Shown here piece after piece: positions 9,380-17,796 of a DNA stretch of 64,000 nt. A program made the position numbers and the translations under genes. How positions within the stretch are numbered: the first letter of the stretch is position 1; each line of letters opens with the position of its first letter. The stretch lies in assembly GCF_014648435.1 (NCBI RefSeq), contig NZ_BMRC01000006.1, positions 248,001-312,000 of the forward strand, read 5' to 3'. Source of the stretch: Nonomuraea spiralis. Its GTDB lineage: Bacteria; Actinomycetota; Actinomycetes; Streptosporangiales; Streptosporangiaceae. The notes beneath the pieces were generated by a model, which was given only the letters and a program-made list of their open reading frames with translations, had not been told where the DNA came from and did not search any database.

Positions 9380-9763
9380 ATGCAGCTCTTCGTCAACCTC
9401 CCGATCAAGGACCTCGACCGGTCGCAGAAGTTCTTCACCGAGCTCGGCTTCACGATGTTCGGCATGGCCGAGGGCATGGCGTCGGTGATCATCAGCGAGC
9501 AGACGCAGGTGATGCTGCTCACCGAGCCCACGTTCGCCACGTACGTGAGCAAGGAGATCTCCGACGCCACCACCAGCACCGAGGCGATCCTGGTGCTCGG
9601 CATGGAGAACCCGGCCCAGGTGGACGAGCTGGTCGACAAGGCGCTCGCGCTGGGCGCCACCCCGGCCGGCACGCCGCAGGAGGGCGGGTTCCGCTACCAG
9701 CGCGGCTTCGCCGACCTCGACGGCCACCACTGGGAGGCGCTCTGCCTGGTCCAGCCCGCGTGA
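9380..9763 (+). CDS. VOC-superfamily (glyoxalase/bleomycin-resistance-like) protein
   Basis: This 127-residue protein has one vicinal-oxygen-chelate domain, beginning MQLFVNLPIKDLDRSQKFF and ending with LDGHHWEALCL. Typical roles are metal-dependent isomerisation, dioxygenation or drug binding; none can be chosen here. ATG 9380 is preferred over GTG 9344 because AAGGA lies just upstream and homology begins there. Its stop overlaps the GTG of the next hydrolase, so the two are translationally coupled. Confidence 0.85.
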   Translation: MQLFVNLPIKDLDRSQKFFTELGFTMFGMAEGMASVIISEQTQVMLLTEPTFATYVSKEISDATTSTEAILVLGMENPAQVDELVDKALALGATPAGTPQEGGFRYQRGFADLDGHHWEALCLVQPA

Positions 9764-10575
9764 GCGGCCCGATCAGCGGCCCGGTGAGCGGTGCGGTCAC
9801 CTCGGCGGACGGCACCGTGCTGGCCTTCGACTCCTGCGGGGCCGGGCCGGCGGTCGTGCTGGTCAACGGCGCGTTCGGCGACCGGGCGCACCCGACGCTG
9901 GCGGGCGTGGCCGCCGCCCTGTCGCCCTGGTTCACGGTGGTCAACTACGACCGCCGGGGCCGGGGCGGCAGCGGCGACACCCTCCCGTACGCGGTCGAGC
10001 GGGAGGTCGAGGACCTGGCGGCGGTGATCGGCGCGGCGGGCGGTACGGCCATGGTGTTCGGCGGCTCGTCCGGGGCGGCGCTGGCGCTGGAGGCCGCCGC
10101 GAGCGGTCTCGGCATCACCCGGCTGGCGGTGTGGGAGCCGCCATACCACGTGGACGACAGCGCTCCCCCGCTGCCGGACGACTTCGCCGAGCGGCTCGCG
10201 GCGCTGGTCGACGCGGGCGAGTGGGAGGAGGCGGTCGAGCGGTTCATGGTGGCGGCGGCGCAGGTGCCGGTCGAGGCCGTGGCGGCGATGCGGGCGGACC
10301 CGTCCTGGTCGTACCTCAAGGGCGTGGCCCGCACGCTGGCCTACGAGGCGGCCGTGCTCGGGCCGGGCAACCGGCTGCCGGGCGCGCGGCTGGCCGCGAT
10401 CACGCGGCCGGTGCTCGTGCTCAGCGGGGAGCGCAGCCCGGGGTGGATGGCGGCGGCGGCCCTGGCGGTCGCGGCGGCCGTGCCGGGGGCGCGGCACCGG
10501 GTGCTGGAGGAGCAGGCCCACGCCGTGACGGCGGAGGCGCTGGTGCCCGAGTTGCTGGAGTTCTTCGCCCGCTGA
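9760..10575 (+). CDS. Alpha/beta hydrolase
   Basis: This 271-residue cytosolic alpha/beta hydrolase has VLVNGAFGD (oxyanion region), NYDRRGRGGSGD, the nucleophile elbow FGGSSGAALAL and a C-terminal catalytic His in LEEQAHAV. The GTG start at 9760 overlaps the stop of the VOC gene by 4 bp. The substrate is unknown. Coupling to a VOC protein under an adjacent AraC regulator suggests a small catabolic or detoxification module. Confidence 0.85.
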   Translation: MSGPISGPVSGAVTSADGTVLAFDSCGAGPAVVLVNGAFGDRAHPTLAGVAAALSPWFTVVNYDRRGRGGSGDTLPYAVEREVEDLAAVIGAAGGTAMVFGGSSGAALALEAAASGLGITRLAVWEPPYHVDDSAPPLPDDFAERLAALVDAGEWEEAVERFMVAAAQVPVEAVAAMRADPSWSYLKGVARTLAYEAAVLGPGNRLPGARLAAITRPVLVLSGERSPGWMAAAALAVAAAVPGARHRVLEEQAHAVTAEALVPELLEFFAR

Positions 10576-10576
10576 C

Positions 10577-10619
10577 AGGTTTTGTGCAACGTAAAGGTCA
10601 CAAACCTATCGAGTACTCG
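10577..10619. promoter_or_regulatory. Inverted repeats before the beta-glucosidase gene (candidate operator)
   Basis: AGGTTTTGTG (10577-10586) and CACAAACCT (10599-10607) form an imperfect inverted repeat. A perfect 10-bp palindrome CGAGTACTCG follows at 10610-10619, eight bases before the ATG. No clear ribosome-binding site is present. These may be a sugar-responsive operator; the first repeat could also serve as a weak terminator for the upstream hydrolase gene. Confidence 0.35.
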
Positions 10620-10627
10620 GTTTTCTG

Positions 10628-12985
10628 ATGAACACTGTTGCCGTGGAACTCGACGAACTGATCAACCGGCTCGACCTCGCCACCAAGATCCGCCTGCTCA
10701 CCGGGGCCGACATGTGGTCCCTCCCGCCGGTCCCCGAGATCGGCCTCGACCGGCTCGTGATGAGCGACGGCCCGATCGGCGTACGCGGCGAGCAGTGGAC
10801 CTCCGCCGACCCGTCGATCGCGCTGCCCAGCCCGACCGCGCTCGCCGCGACCTGGGACGTGGACCTCGTCCGGCGGGCCGGGGCGCTGCTGGCCCAGGAG
10901 GCCCGGCGCAAGGGTGTGCACGTGCTGCTCGCGCCCACGATCAACCTGCACCGCTCCCCGCTCGGCGGCCGGCACTTCGAGTGCTTCTCGGAGGACCCGT
11001 ACCTGACGGGCGAGATCGGCGCGGCGTACGTGGAAGGCGTGCAGGAGGGCGGCGTGGCCACCACGCCCAAGCACTTCGTGGCCAACGACTTCGAGACCGA
11101 CCGCTTCACCGTCGACGTCGAGGTCGGTGAGAAGGCGCTGCGCGAGGTCTACCTGCGGCCCTTCGAACGGGTGGTACGGGCCGGCGCCTGGGGCCTGATG
11201 ACGGCCTACAACTCGGTGAACGGCACCACCATGACCGAGCACTCCGCCCTGGTCAACGACGTGCTGAAGGGCGAGTGGGGGTTCGACGGGTTCGTCGTGT
11301 CCGACTGGACGGCCGTACGCAGCACCGAGGCCGCCGCCATGGGCGGCACCGACGTGGCCATGCCCGGCCCGTTCGGACCGTGGGGGGACAAGCTGGAGGC
11401 CGCCGTACGGGAGGGGCGGGTGCCCGAGTCGGTGATCGACGACCGGGTCCGGCGCATCCTGCGGCTCGCCCGGCGCACGGGCGCGCTCGGCGGCGGCGAC
11501 CGGCCCGAGCCCGGCGTGATCGACGGCGTCGCGCTGGCCCGCGAGGTGGCCGTGCGCGGGTTCACGCTGCTCGCCAACGACGGCGTGCTGCCCCTGCGGG
11601 ACGTGCGCACGCTGGCGCTCATCGGCTCGGCCGCCGGCGAGGCCCGGGTCATGGGCGGCGGCAGCGCCCAGGTCTTCCCCGACCGGGTGGTCTCCCCGCT
11701 GGACGGGCTGCGCGGGCTGGAGGGCGTCGAGGTGCGCCACGCCCTCGGCACCGACCCGCGGGTCCGCCTGTCCCCGCTGGCCTGCCCGGCCGTGGCGCAG
11801 TTCCTCGACGAGGACGGCGGCCTGCTGGCCGAGCACCCGCTGGCGGCGGCCGAGGCCCGGTGGGTCGGGCAGCTCCCGCCGGACGTGGACGGCGAACGCC
11901 TCAAGGCCGTACGGCTGCGGGCGTCGTACACGCCGGGCAAGGGGGGCCGGCACGAGCTGTCGGTGGCCGGGGTGGGGCCGTTCACGGTCACGGTGAACGG
12001 CGAGACCGTCTTCGACCAGGCGATCGAGCTGGAGGGCGGCGACCCGGCGGCCGCGTTCCTGTCGCCGCCGGAGCGGCGGTTCGCGGTGGAGATGGCCGCG
12101 GGCGAGCCGTACGAGCTGAGCGTGACGCATCCGGCGGGGGCCTTCGGCGGCATGGCGTTCGTGGCGTACACGCTGGGGCACGCCGACCCGATGCCGGGGC
12201 CGGACGAGCTGATCGCCGAGGCCGTACGGGTGGCGGCGGACAGCGACGTGGCCGTGGTCGTGGCCTCGACCACGCCGGAGGTGGAGAGCGAGGGCTTCGA
12301 CCGCGCGAACCTCCGGCTGCCCGGCCGCCAGGACGAGCTGATCCGCGCCGTGGCCGCGGCCAACCCGCGCACGGTGGTCGTCGTCAACGCGGGCTCGCCG
12401 GTCGAGATGCCGTGGGCGGAGGAGGTCGCGGCCGTGCTGCTGACCTGGTTCCCCGGGCAGGAGGCCGGGACGGCGCTGGCCGACGTGCTGTCCGGCCGTG
12501 CCGAACCCGGCGGCCGCCTGCCCACCACCTGGCCCACGACCCTCCAGGACGCGCCCGTCGTGAACGTGACGCCCGTGGACGGCGTGGTGGCCTACGACGA
12601 GGGCGTGCACATCGGTTACCGGGCCTGGGAGCGTTCGGGGCGGGCTCCGGCGTTCTGGTTCGGCCACGGGCTCGGCTACACGACCTGGAGCTACGACTCG
12701 ATCGCCGCCGAGGGCGACACCGTGACCGTGGCGCTGACCAACACCGGCGACCGCTTCGGCCGCGAGGTCGTGCAGATCTACGCCTGCCGGGGCGGCGAGC
12801 GCTGGCTGGCCGGGTTCGACGTGGTCGAGGCCGAGCCGGGGCAGACCGTGATCACGACCGTCTTCCTGCCCGAACGCGCCTTCCAGGTGTGGGAGGACGG
12901 CTGGCGTACGGTCGAGGGCGAGTACACGCTGCGGGCATCGCACCACGTCGCGGACCCGAGGCTGTCGATCACGGTGAAGATCTAG
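10628..12985 (+). CDS. Beta-glucosidase-type glycoside hydrolase family 3
   Basis: This 785-residue GH3 enzyme hydrolyses beta-linked glycosides. The N-terminal barrel contains APTINLHRSPLGGRHFECFSE and the nucleophile in FVVSDW (Asp226). The alpha/beta sandwich begins near residue 300. An inserted segment of about residues 390-530, with KAVRLRASYTPGKGGRHEL, looks like a PA14-type carbohydrate-binding domain. A fibronectin-III-like domain forms the C terminus (ALTNTGDRFGREVVQIY). There is no signal peptide, so it is probably intracellular and acts on imported oligosaccharides. Palindromes upstream suggest local regulation. Confidence 0.92.
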   Translation: MNTVAVELDELINRLDLATKIRLLTGADMWSLPPVPEIGLDRLVMSDGPIGVRGEQWTSADPSIALPSPTALAATWDVDLVRRAGALLAQEARRKGVHVLLAPTINLHRSPLGGRHFECFSEDPYLTGEIGAAYVEGVQEGGVATTPKHFVANDFETDRFTVDVEVGEKALREVYLRPFERVVRAGAWGLMTAYNSVNGTTMTEHSALVNDVLKGEWGFDGFVVSDWTAVRSTEAAAMGGTDVAMPGPFGPWGDKLEAAVREGRVPESVIDDRVRRILRLARRTGALGGGDRPEPGVIDGVALAREVAVRGFTLLANDGVLPLRDVRTLALIGSAAGEARVMGGGSAQVFPDRVVSPLDGLRGLEGVEVRHALGTDPRVRLSPLACPAVAQFLDEDGGLLAEHPLAAAEARWVGQLPPDVDGERLKAVRLRASYTPGKGGRHELSVAGVGPFTVTVNGETVFDQAIELEGGDPAAAFLSPPERRFAVEMAAGEPYELSVTHPAGAFGGMAFVAYTLGHADPMPGPDELIAEAVRVAADSDVAVVVASTTPEVESEGFDRANLRLPGRQDELIRAVAAANPRTVVVVNAGSPVEMPWAEEVAAVLLTWFPGQEAGTALADVLSGRAEPGGRLPTTWPTTLQDAPVVNVTPVDGVVAYDEGVHIGYRAWERSGRAPAFWFGHGLGYTTWSYDSIAAEGDTVTVALTNTGDRFGREVVQIYACRGGERWLAGFDVVEAEPGQTVITTVFLPERAFQVWEDGWRTVEGEYTLRASHHVADPRLSITVKI

Positions 12986-13041
12986 CGAAAAGGCCAGGCG
13001 CATTTTCCATAGTGCACCAGTTGGTTTGTATCCTTCTGAGC

Positions 13042-13722
13042 ATGGCAAAGTCCGAGGATCCAGAGAAGCCGGGGCGCATCAAGCAGCTCCGCATGATCGC
13101 GCAGATCATCAAGCAGGCCAATCCCAAGGGGATGCCGATCGTCTTCCTCTCGGCGGTGGGCACGCTGGCTGTGGTCGTCGTGATCGGCCTGGTCACGGAC
13201 TACCTGTGGTATTCGGTGTTCATCGGCGTCCTGGCCGCGCTCACCGTCGGGCTGGTCGTCTTCGGCCAGCTCGCCCAGAAGGCCCAGTACTCGATCCTGC
13301 ACGGCCAGACCGGCGCCGCCGCCGCGGTGTTGCAGGGCATGCGGGGCAACTGGCAGGTCACCCCGGCCATCGCCGTCAACCGTGACCAGGACCTGATCCA
13401 CCTCGTCGTCGGCTTCCCGGGGGTCGTGCTGGTCTCCGAGGGGCCCGGCAACCGGGTGGCCAAGATGCTCGCGGCCGAGAAGAAGCGGGTCGCGCGCGTG
13501 GTGCTGGGCGTCGAGATCTACGACATCCAGTGCGGCGACGGCGAGGGCCAGGTCCCGATCAGCAAGCTCCAGCGGCACATCATGAAGCTGCCGCGCAACC
13601 TGAAGAAGCCCTCGGTCAACGAGGTCAAGGACCGGCTGCGCTCGCTGCCGAAGAACCTGCCGATGCCCAAGGGCCCGATGCCCAAGGGCGCCCGCATGCC
13701 GCGCGGCCCGAAGATGCGCTAG
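13042..13722 (+). CDS. DUF4191 membrane protein
   Basis: This 226-residue protein is an orthologue of the actinobacterial DUF4191 family (M. tuberculosis Rv2219), normally next to lipA. Two membrane segments lie at about residues 32-52 and 56-76, followed by a soluble domain and a basic, Pro/Lys-rich tail (PMPKGPMPKGARMPRGPK). The function is unknown. The usual neighbour lipA is 4.8 kb away here because of inserted genes. Start is ATG 13042. Its stop TAG overlaps the GTG of the methyltransferase gene by one base, so the two may be cotranslated. Confidence 0.88.
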   Translation: MAKSEDPEKPGRIKQLRMIAQIIKQANPKGMPIVFLSAVGTLAVVVVIGLVTDYLWYSVFIGVLAALTVGLVVFGQLAQKAQYSILHGQTGAAAAVLQGMRGNWQVTPAIAVNRDQDLIHLVVGFPGVVLVSEGPGNRVAKMLAAEKKRVARVVLGVEIYDIQCGDGEGQVPISKLQRHIMKLPRNLKKPSVNEVKDRLRSLPKNLPMPKGPMPKGARMPRGPKMR

Positions 13723-14486
13723 TGCTGTCGGTCTCCTCGCGGGCCAACCGCCACTGGTGGGACGGCAACGCCGACGACTACCAGGTCGAGCACGGCGAGT
13801 TCCTGCGGGACACCGGGTTCGTCTGGTGTCCCGAGGGCGTCGACGAGGCCGACGCGCACCTCCTGGGCGAGGTGCGCGACCGGCGCGTGCTGGAGATCGG
13901 CTGCGGCGCGGCGCAGTGCGCGCGGTGGCTGGTCACGCAGGGCGCGCGGGTGGCCGCGTTCGACATCTCCCACCGGCAGCTGCGCCACTCCCGGCGCATC
14001 GACCTCGACACCGGCCTGCACGTCCCCGTGGCGCAGGCCGACGCCGAGTCGCTGCCGTACGCGAGCGGGGCCTTCGACCTGGCGTGCTCGGCGTACGGGG
14101 CGCTGCCGTTCGTGGCCGATCCGCTGGCGGTCTTCCGCGAGGTGCGCAGGGTGCTCAGGCCCGGCGGCCGGTTCGTGTTCTCGGTGAGCCATCCGATCCG
14201 GTGGGCCTTCCCCGACGACCCGGGCCCGCGGGGGCTCACCTCCGACCGGTCCTACTTCGACCGTTCGCCGTACGTCGAGCACGACGACGACGGCACCCCC
14301 GCCTACGTCGAGCACCACCGCACGATGGGCGACTGGATCGGCCTGCTGGCCGCCTCCGGGCTGACCCTGACCGGCCTGCTGGAGCCGGAGTGGCCGCAGG
14401 GGCACGAGCGGGCGTGGGGCGGCTGGAGCCCGCTGCGCGGCCGGCACATCCCCGGCACGGCCATCTTCACCTGCGCGAATACCTAG
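13722..14486 (+). CDS. Class I SAM-dependent methyltransferase
   Basis: This 254-residue protein has the SAM-binding motif VLEIGCGAAQCARWL (about residues 47-61), the acidic loop VAAFDIS, and FVFSVSHPIRWAF in the later strand typical of UbiE-like methyltransferases. The substrate is unknown. GTG 13722 overlaps the DUF4191 stop (TAGTG). Its 3' end overlaps the end of the convergent glycosidase-like gene by 20 bp. Confidence 0.88.
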   Translation: MLSVSSRANRHWWDGNADDYQVEHGEFLRDTGFVWCPEGVDEADAHLLGEVRDRRVLEIGCGAAQCARWLVTQGARVAAFDISHRQLRHSRRIDLDTGLHVPVAQADAESLPYASGAFDLACSAYGALPFVADPLAVFREVRRVLRPGGRFVFSVSHPIRWAFPDDPGPRGLTSDRSYFDRSPYVEHDDDGTPAYVEHHRTMGDWIGLLAASGLTLTGLLEPEWPQGHERAWGGWSPLRGRHIPGTAIFTCANT

Positions 14487-15405
14487 CCGCCAGCGCGGCG
14501 AAGACCTCCTTGGGCTCCCAGCGGGTCTCGTCGAGCATCCTGACCACGCCGTAGGAGCCGAGGTCGGCCGCGCCGCGCCGGTTGTATCCGGCGAAGGTGA
14601 ACCAGAACGCCGCGTCCAGGCCCTCGGCCTCGAAGACGTCGAGCAGTTCGTCCAGGTAGCGGACCTGCTCGCCCTCGTCGGGCACGGCCCCCTCGGGCAC
14701 GACGTACGCCGACCCGCCCCGCTCCCCCGCGCCCTTGTAGGCGCACGTGCCGAACTCGGTGGCGGCGACCGGCTTGCCGTGGGCGAAGTGGGCGCGCAGC
14801 TCCTCGGCGAAGCCGCCGGCGTTGTAGGCGGCCCGGTAGGCGTCGACGCCCACGATGTCGAAGGGCGTCCAGTCGATCAGCTCCCACGGGCCCGACGCGT
14901 ACGTGAGCCGGCCGCCGAACCTGGGCCTGACCACCGCGGCTGCCTCGGCCAGGAAGGCGTTGAAGCGCGGCACGATCTCGGCCAGCGACTGCCACCACGC
15001 CAGGTCGGCCGTCATCATGGCCTCCAGGCGCTCGCCATAGGTGGCGCCGGGGATGAAACCGTGGCAGAAGGCGCTGGACTCGCAGCCGATGACGAGCACG
15101 ACCTCCGCGCCGGTCCGGCGCAGGGCCTCGGCGCGATCGGCGCAGTCGGCGTAGAGGGCGAGGGCCTCCTCGGGGGTGGCGTCCACGGGGAAGGGCGCGA
15201 ACCACACCTCCAGCCCGGCCGCCGCCGCCCGTTCGGCCGCGACGGTCAGCCGTCCGGGGTCGCCGCCGGAGACGCGGACGGCCGTGCAGTGGAGGTCGTC
15301 GGCGATCACCCGCATCTCGCGGGCGACGACGTCGGGGTCGAACACCGGCCGGGTGAGCTGGGGGCCGTTCAGGAAACCGATATCGTAATTGATCCCTTTT
15401 TTCAC
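14467..15405 (-). CDS. TIM-barrel glycosidase-like protein, unknown substrate
   Basis: This 312-residue protein starts MKKGINYDIGF and matches a family seen in Streptomyces relatives, sometimes labelled abortive-infection protein without evidence. Two glutamates sit where clan GH-A hydrolases place their catalytic pair: VLVIGCESSAF (about residue 121) and PVAATEFGTCAY (about 225). I therefore infer a (beta/alpha)8 hydrolase-like fold. There is no signal peptide. GTG 15405 overlaps the TetR stop by 4 bp and follows AAGGA, so regulator and enzyme are translationally coupled. The start region is unusually AT-rich for this window. Confidence 0.7.
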   Translation of the reverse strand: MKKGINYDIGFLNGPQLTRPVFDPDVVAREMRVIADDLHCTAVRVSGGDPGRLTVAAERAAAAGLEVWFAPFPVDATPEEALALYADCADRAEALRRTGAEVVLVIGCESSAFCHGFIPGATYGERLEAMMTADLAWWQSLAEIVPRFNAFLAEAAAVVRPRFGGRLTYASGPWELIDWTPFDIVGVDAYRAAYNAGGFAEELRAHFAHGKPVAATEFGTCAYKGAGERGGSAYVVPEGAVPDEGEQVRYLDELLDVFEAEGLDAAFWFTFAGYNRRGAADLGSYGVVRMLDETRWEPKEVFAALAARYSRR

Positions 15406-16022
15406 GATTTTTCCTTTTTTATGGATGAGAAGCCGTATTCGAGGAGGTCGAAGGCTGTTTCGACGTCCCTGGCCAGGAGCAGTCCCGCCTCCTCCAGCGG
15501 GACCCCGGCGGCGAGCCGCTGGAAGAACGACTCCTGGAGCGTGGTGATCGCGGCGGTGATCTGGCCGGCCATGAGCTGGGCCGTCACGTCCCCGGCGGGC
15601 ACGCCCGCCGCCTCGGCCAGCGCGGCGGCCAGCTCGTGGCGCGCCCCCGCGTGGGTCTGGTGGACGGCGGCCAGCAGCGCCGGGTTGGCCGCGATCACCC
15701 GGACCCTGGTCAGCAGCTCCTCGACGTCCACCTCCCGCGCGCCGGCCATCGACCGGTAGTGCTCGCGCAGCGCGCCGAGCGGCGAGCGCCCTTCCCCGCG
15801 CCCCACCACGATCGCGGCCGTGTCGTCCTTGACGCCGTCGAGGGCCAGGCACTCCTTGCTGGGGAAGTACGCGAACAACGTGACCTTCGCGACCCCGGCC
15901 GCCTCGGCGATCTCGTTGACCGTCACCGCGTCGTAGCCGCGCTCGGCGAACAGCCGCATCGCCGTCTCCGCGATGCGCCGCCGGGTCTGCTCCTTCTTGC
16001 GCTCCCTGAGCCCCGCCATCAT
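15402..16022 (-). CDS. TetR-family regulator, coupled to glycosidase-like gene
   Basis: A TetR repressor of about 206 residues. The N-terminal helix-turn-helix reads TRRRIAETAMRLFAERGYDA then VNEIAEAAGVAKVTLFAYF; the C-terminal ligand domain is divergent. Start is probably ATG 16022 or 16019; an upstream ATG lies at 16031. Its stop overlaps the next gene's GTG by 4 bp. A pair of inverted CCGTACCG elements lies just upstream at 16037-16068 and is the likely operator. Confidence 0.85.
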   Translation of the reverse strand: MMAGLRERKKEQTRRRIAETAMRLFAERGYDAVTVNEIAEAAGVAKVTLFAYFPSKECLALDGVKDDTAAIVVGRGEGRSPLGALREHYRSMAGAREVDVEELLTRVRVIAANPALLAAVHQTHAGARHELAAALAEAAGVPAGDVTAQLMAGQITAAITTLQESFFQRLAAGVPLEEAGLLLARDVETAFDLLEYGFSSIKKEKS

Positions 16023-16036
16023 GCGACCCACAATAA

Positions 16037-16072
16037 CCGTACCGAGTATGTTTTCAAACCCGGTACGGGTTT
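16037..16072. promoter_or_regulatory. Inverted CCGTACCG pair upstream of TetR gene (candidate operator)
   Basis: CCGTACCG (16037-16044) and its reverse complement CGGTACGG (16061-16068) are separated by 16 bp between the TetR start and the end of the MFS gene. The right copy is also part of a small hairpin, AAACCCG-gta-CGGGTTT (16056-16072), that could terminate MFS transcription weakly. An AT-rich spacer and the position argue for a TetR operator. Confidence 0.5.
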
Positions 16073-16073
16073 T

Positions 16074-17261
16074 TCATTCCGCGGTGCTCATCGGCGCGCG
16101 GGCGGCGAGCCCGGCGGTGGCGGCGAGCATGGCGGCGCTGAGCGAGAAGACCCCGAGCACGCCGGTCGCGCCGGCCACCACCCCGGCCAGGGCCGGGACC
16201 AGCACCTGGCCCAGCCGGTTGCCGGTCAGGCGCAGCGCGAGCGCCGTGCCGCGCTCCCCCGCCCTGGCCCGGCCGGCCACCCACGACAACGTCAGCGGCT
16301 GGCCCAGCCCCAGCGCGAACCCCATCAGCGCCACCACGGGCACGGCGGCGGCCGGCCCGCACAGGGGCAGGGCGGCGACGGTGACCGCGGCGACGACGGT
16401 GCTGGTCACGAGGACGGCGCGGCGGCCGTACCGGAGGACCAGGCGTTCCATGGCGAGCCTGCTCGCCATCGTGGTGGCGGCCCGCAGCGCGAGCAGCGCG
16501 CCGACCGCGACCACCCCGGCGCCGCGGCTCTCCCCCCAGGCCGGCAGGTACGCCAGCACCAGGTCGATCGTGGAGACGGTGGCCAGGCTGGTGACCAGGG
16601 CCTGCCACATGCCCTCCTGGCCGAGCGTGCCCCGCAGCGGGAAACGCCGGCCCGCGGCCCGCTCCCGTACGGCGCCCCCGCCCGCGGACGGCAGGCTCGC
16701 CAGCCCCGCCACCAGCCCGAACCCGGCCGCCACGACCAGCGCGGGCCCGACGTCGGCCGCCTCCCCCCGAGAGGCGAGCGTGCCGCCTGCCACCAGGGCC
16801 GCCGCGGCCGGTCCGGCGAGCTGGCCGAGCGAGGTGAACACCGTGAAGCGCGCGTAGGCGCGGTCGTGACCACCCGCGGCCACCCGGTTGGCGATGACGG
16901 CCTGCTGGGCCACGACGGACAGCAGGTGCCCGAGCCCGAACAGCGCGTTGAGCAGCACCAGCGCCCACAGGGAGTGGGCCACGGCCAGCGCCAGGGCACT
17001 GCCGGTGATCAGCGCGGCGCCCAGCAGCGCGGCCCCGCGCTCGCCGGAGGCGTCCACCCAGCGGCCGACGGAGACGGCCGCGAAGAGCGGCAACAACGAG
17101 AACCCGGCGGTGATGAGCCCGATGCCGAGGTTGCCCGCGCCGATCTCGATGGCCCGGTAGCTCACCATCGGCCGGGCCGCGAACGTGGCCGCCTGCACGC
17201 ACACCGCCGCCACCATGAGCGGCCCGAACCACCGGCCCGAACCGGCCCGGGGGTTCGTCAC
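16074..17261 (-). CDS. MFS transporter, 12-segment
   Basis: This 395-residue major facilitator has about 12 hydrophobic segments and the loop 2-3 motif VGRWVDASGERGAALLG. It is likely an exporter of a small molecule or drug; the substrate is unknown. GTG 17261 overlaps the stop of the RDD gene by 4 bp (GTGA), so it is translated with the RDD gene from the same minus-strand transcript. That places an accessory transporter directly inside the conserved DUF4191-RDD-glnA order. Confidence 0.85.
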   Translation of the reverse strand: MTNPRAGSGRWFGPLMVAAVCVQAATFAARPMVSYRAIEIGAGNLGIGLITAGFSLLPLFAAVSVGRWVDASGERGAALLGAALITGSALALAVAHSLWALVLLNALFGLGHLLSVVAQQAVIANRVAAGGHDRAYARFTVFTSLGQLAGPAAAALVAGGTLASRGEAADVGPALVVAAGFGLVAGLASLPSAGGGAVRERAAGRRFPLRGTLGQEGMWQALVTSLATVSTIDLVLAYLPAWGESRGAGVVAVGALLALRAATTMASRLAMERLVLRYGRRAVLVTSTVVAAVTVAALPLCGPAAAVPVVALMGFALGLGQPLTLSWVAGRARAGERGTALALRLTGNRLGQVLVPALAGVVAGATGVLGVFSLSAAMLAATAGLAARAPMSTAE

Positions 17262-17719
17262 ATCCGGACGACCACGGTGTTGGACACCCGGTCGTGCACG
17301 CCGCGGTGGTCGCGGTCCCAGATCAGCGCCGGCAGGGCCAGGCCCAGCAGCACGGTACGCACCAGAACGGGCAGCAGGCGCGGGGCTCCGCCGTCCATGG
17401 CGGCGACGCGGATGCCGGCCAGGCGGTGGCCGAACGTCTGGCCCATGAAGCCGACGAGCAGCAGGTATTGGAGCGCGAAGACCAGGACGGGTGCCCATGG
17501 GGACTCGGCCGGGTTCATCCTGAGCAGCAGTTGCACGACGACCCAGGTGCAGATCATCCAGTCGATCACCAGAGCGGCGATCCTGCGCCCCCATCCGGCG
17601 ACCGATCCGCTGCCCTCCTCGGGCAGCCCGAGGCGCTCCCCCGGGTATCCGAGATCGATCCCGGCCGAGCGGAGGCCGCCCAGCCAGGTCTGCGTCCACC
17701 GCGGCTCGTTGCTGCTCAT
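17258..17719 (-). CDS. RDD-family membrane protein
   Basis: This 153-residue protein has an RDD domain of three membrane segments. The first begins GWGRRIAALVIDWMI and the later GQTFGHRLAGIRV is characteristic. The N-terminal tail (PGERLGLPEEGSGSVAGWGRR) matches the actinobacterial version found between DUF4191 and glnA (M. tuberculosis Rv2219A). The molecular role is unknown. ATG 17719 is divergent from the membrane protein starting at 17797. Confidence 0.88.
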   Translation of the reverse strand: MSSNEPRWTQTWLGGLRSAGIDLGYPGERLGLPEEGSGSVAGWGRRIAALVIDWMICTWVVVQLLLRMNPAESPWAPVLVFALQYLLLVGFMGQTFGHRLAGIRVAAMDGGAPRLLPVLVRTVLLGLALPALIWDRDHRGVHDRVSNTVVVRM

Positions 17720-17796
17720 GCCTTCAACGGTATCCGGCCCCCGGGCCGGTCGGCATCGTGACCCAACCGCGCTCTGCCGTCGCCATCATGGTCGCC

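Noticed and set aside
10598..13048. 816-codon minus-strand open frame over the GH3 gene
   Set aside because: It is an antisense shadow; the plus strand encodes a complete GH3 enzyme with its catalytic Asp.
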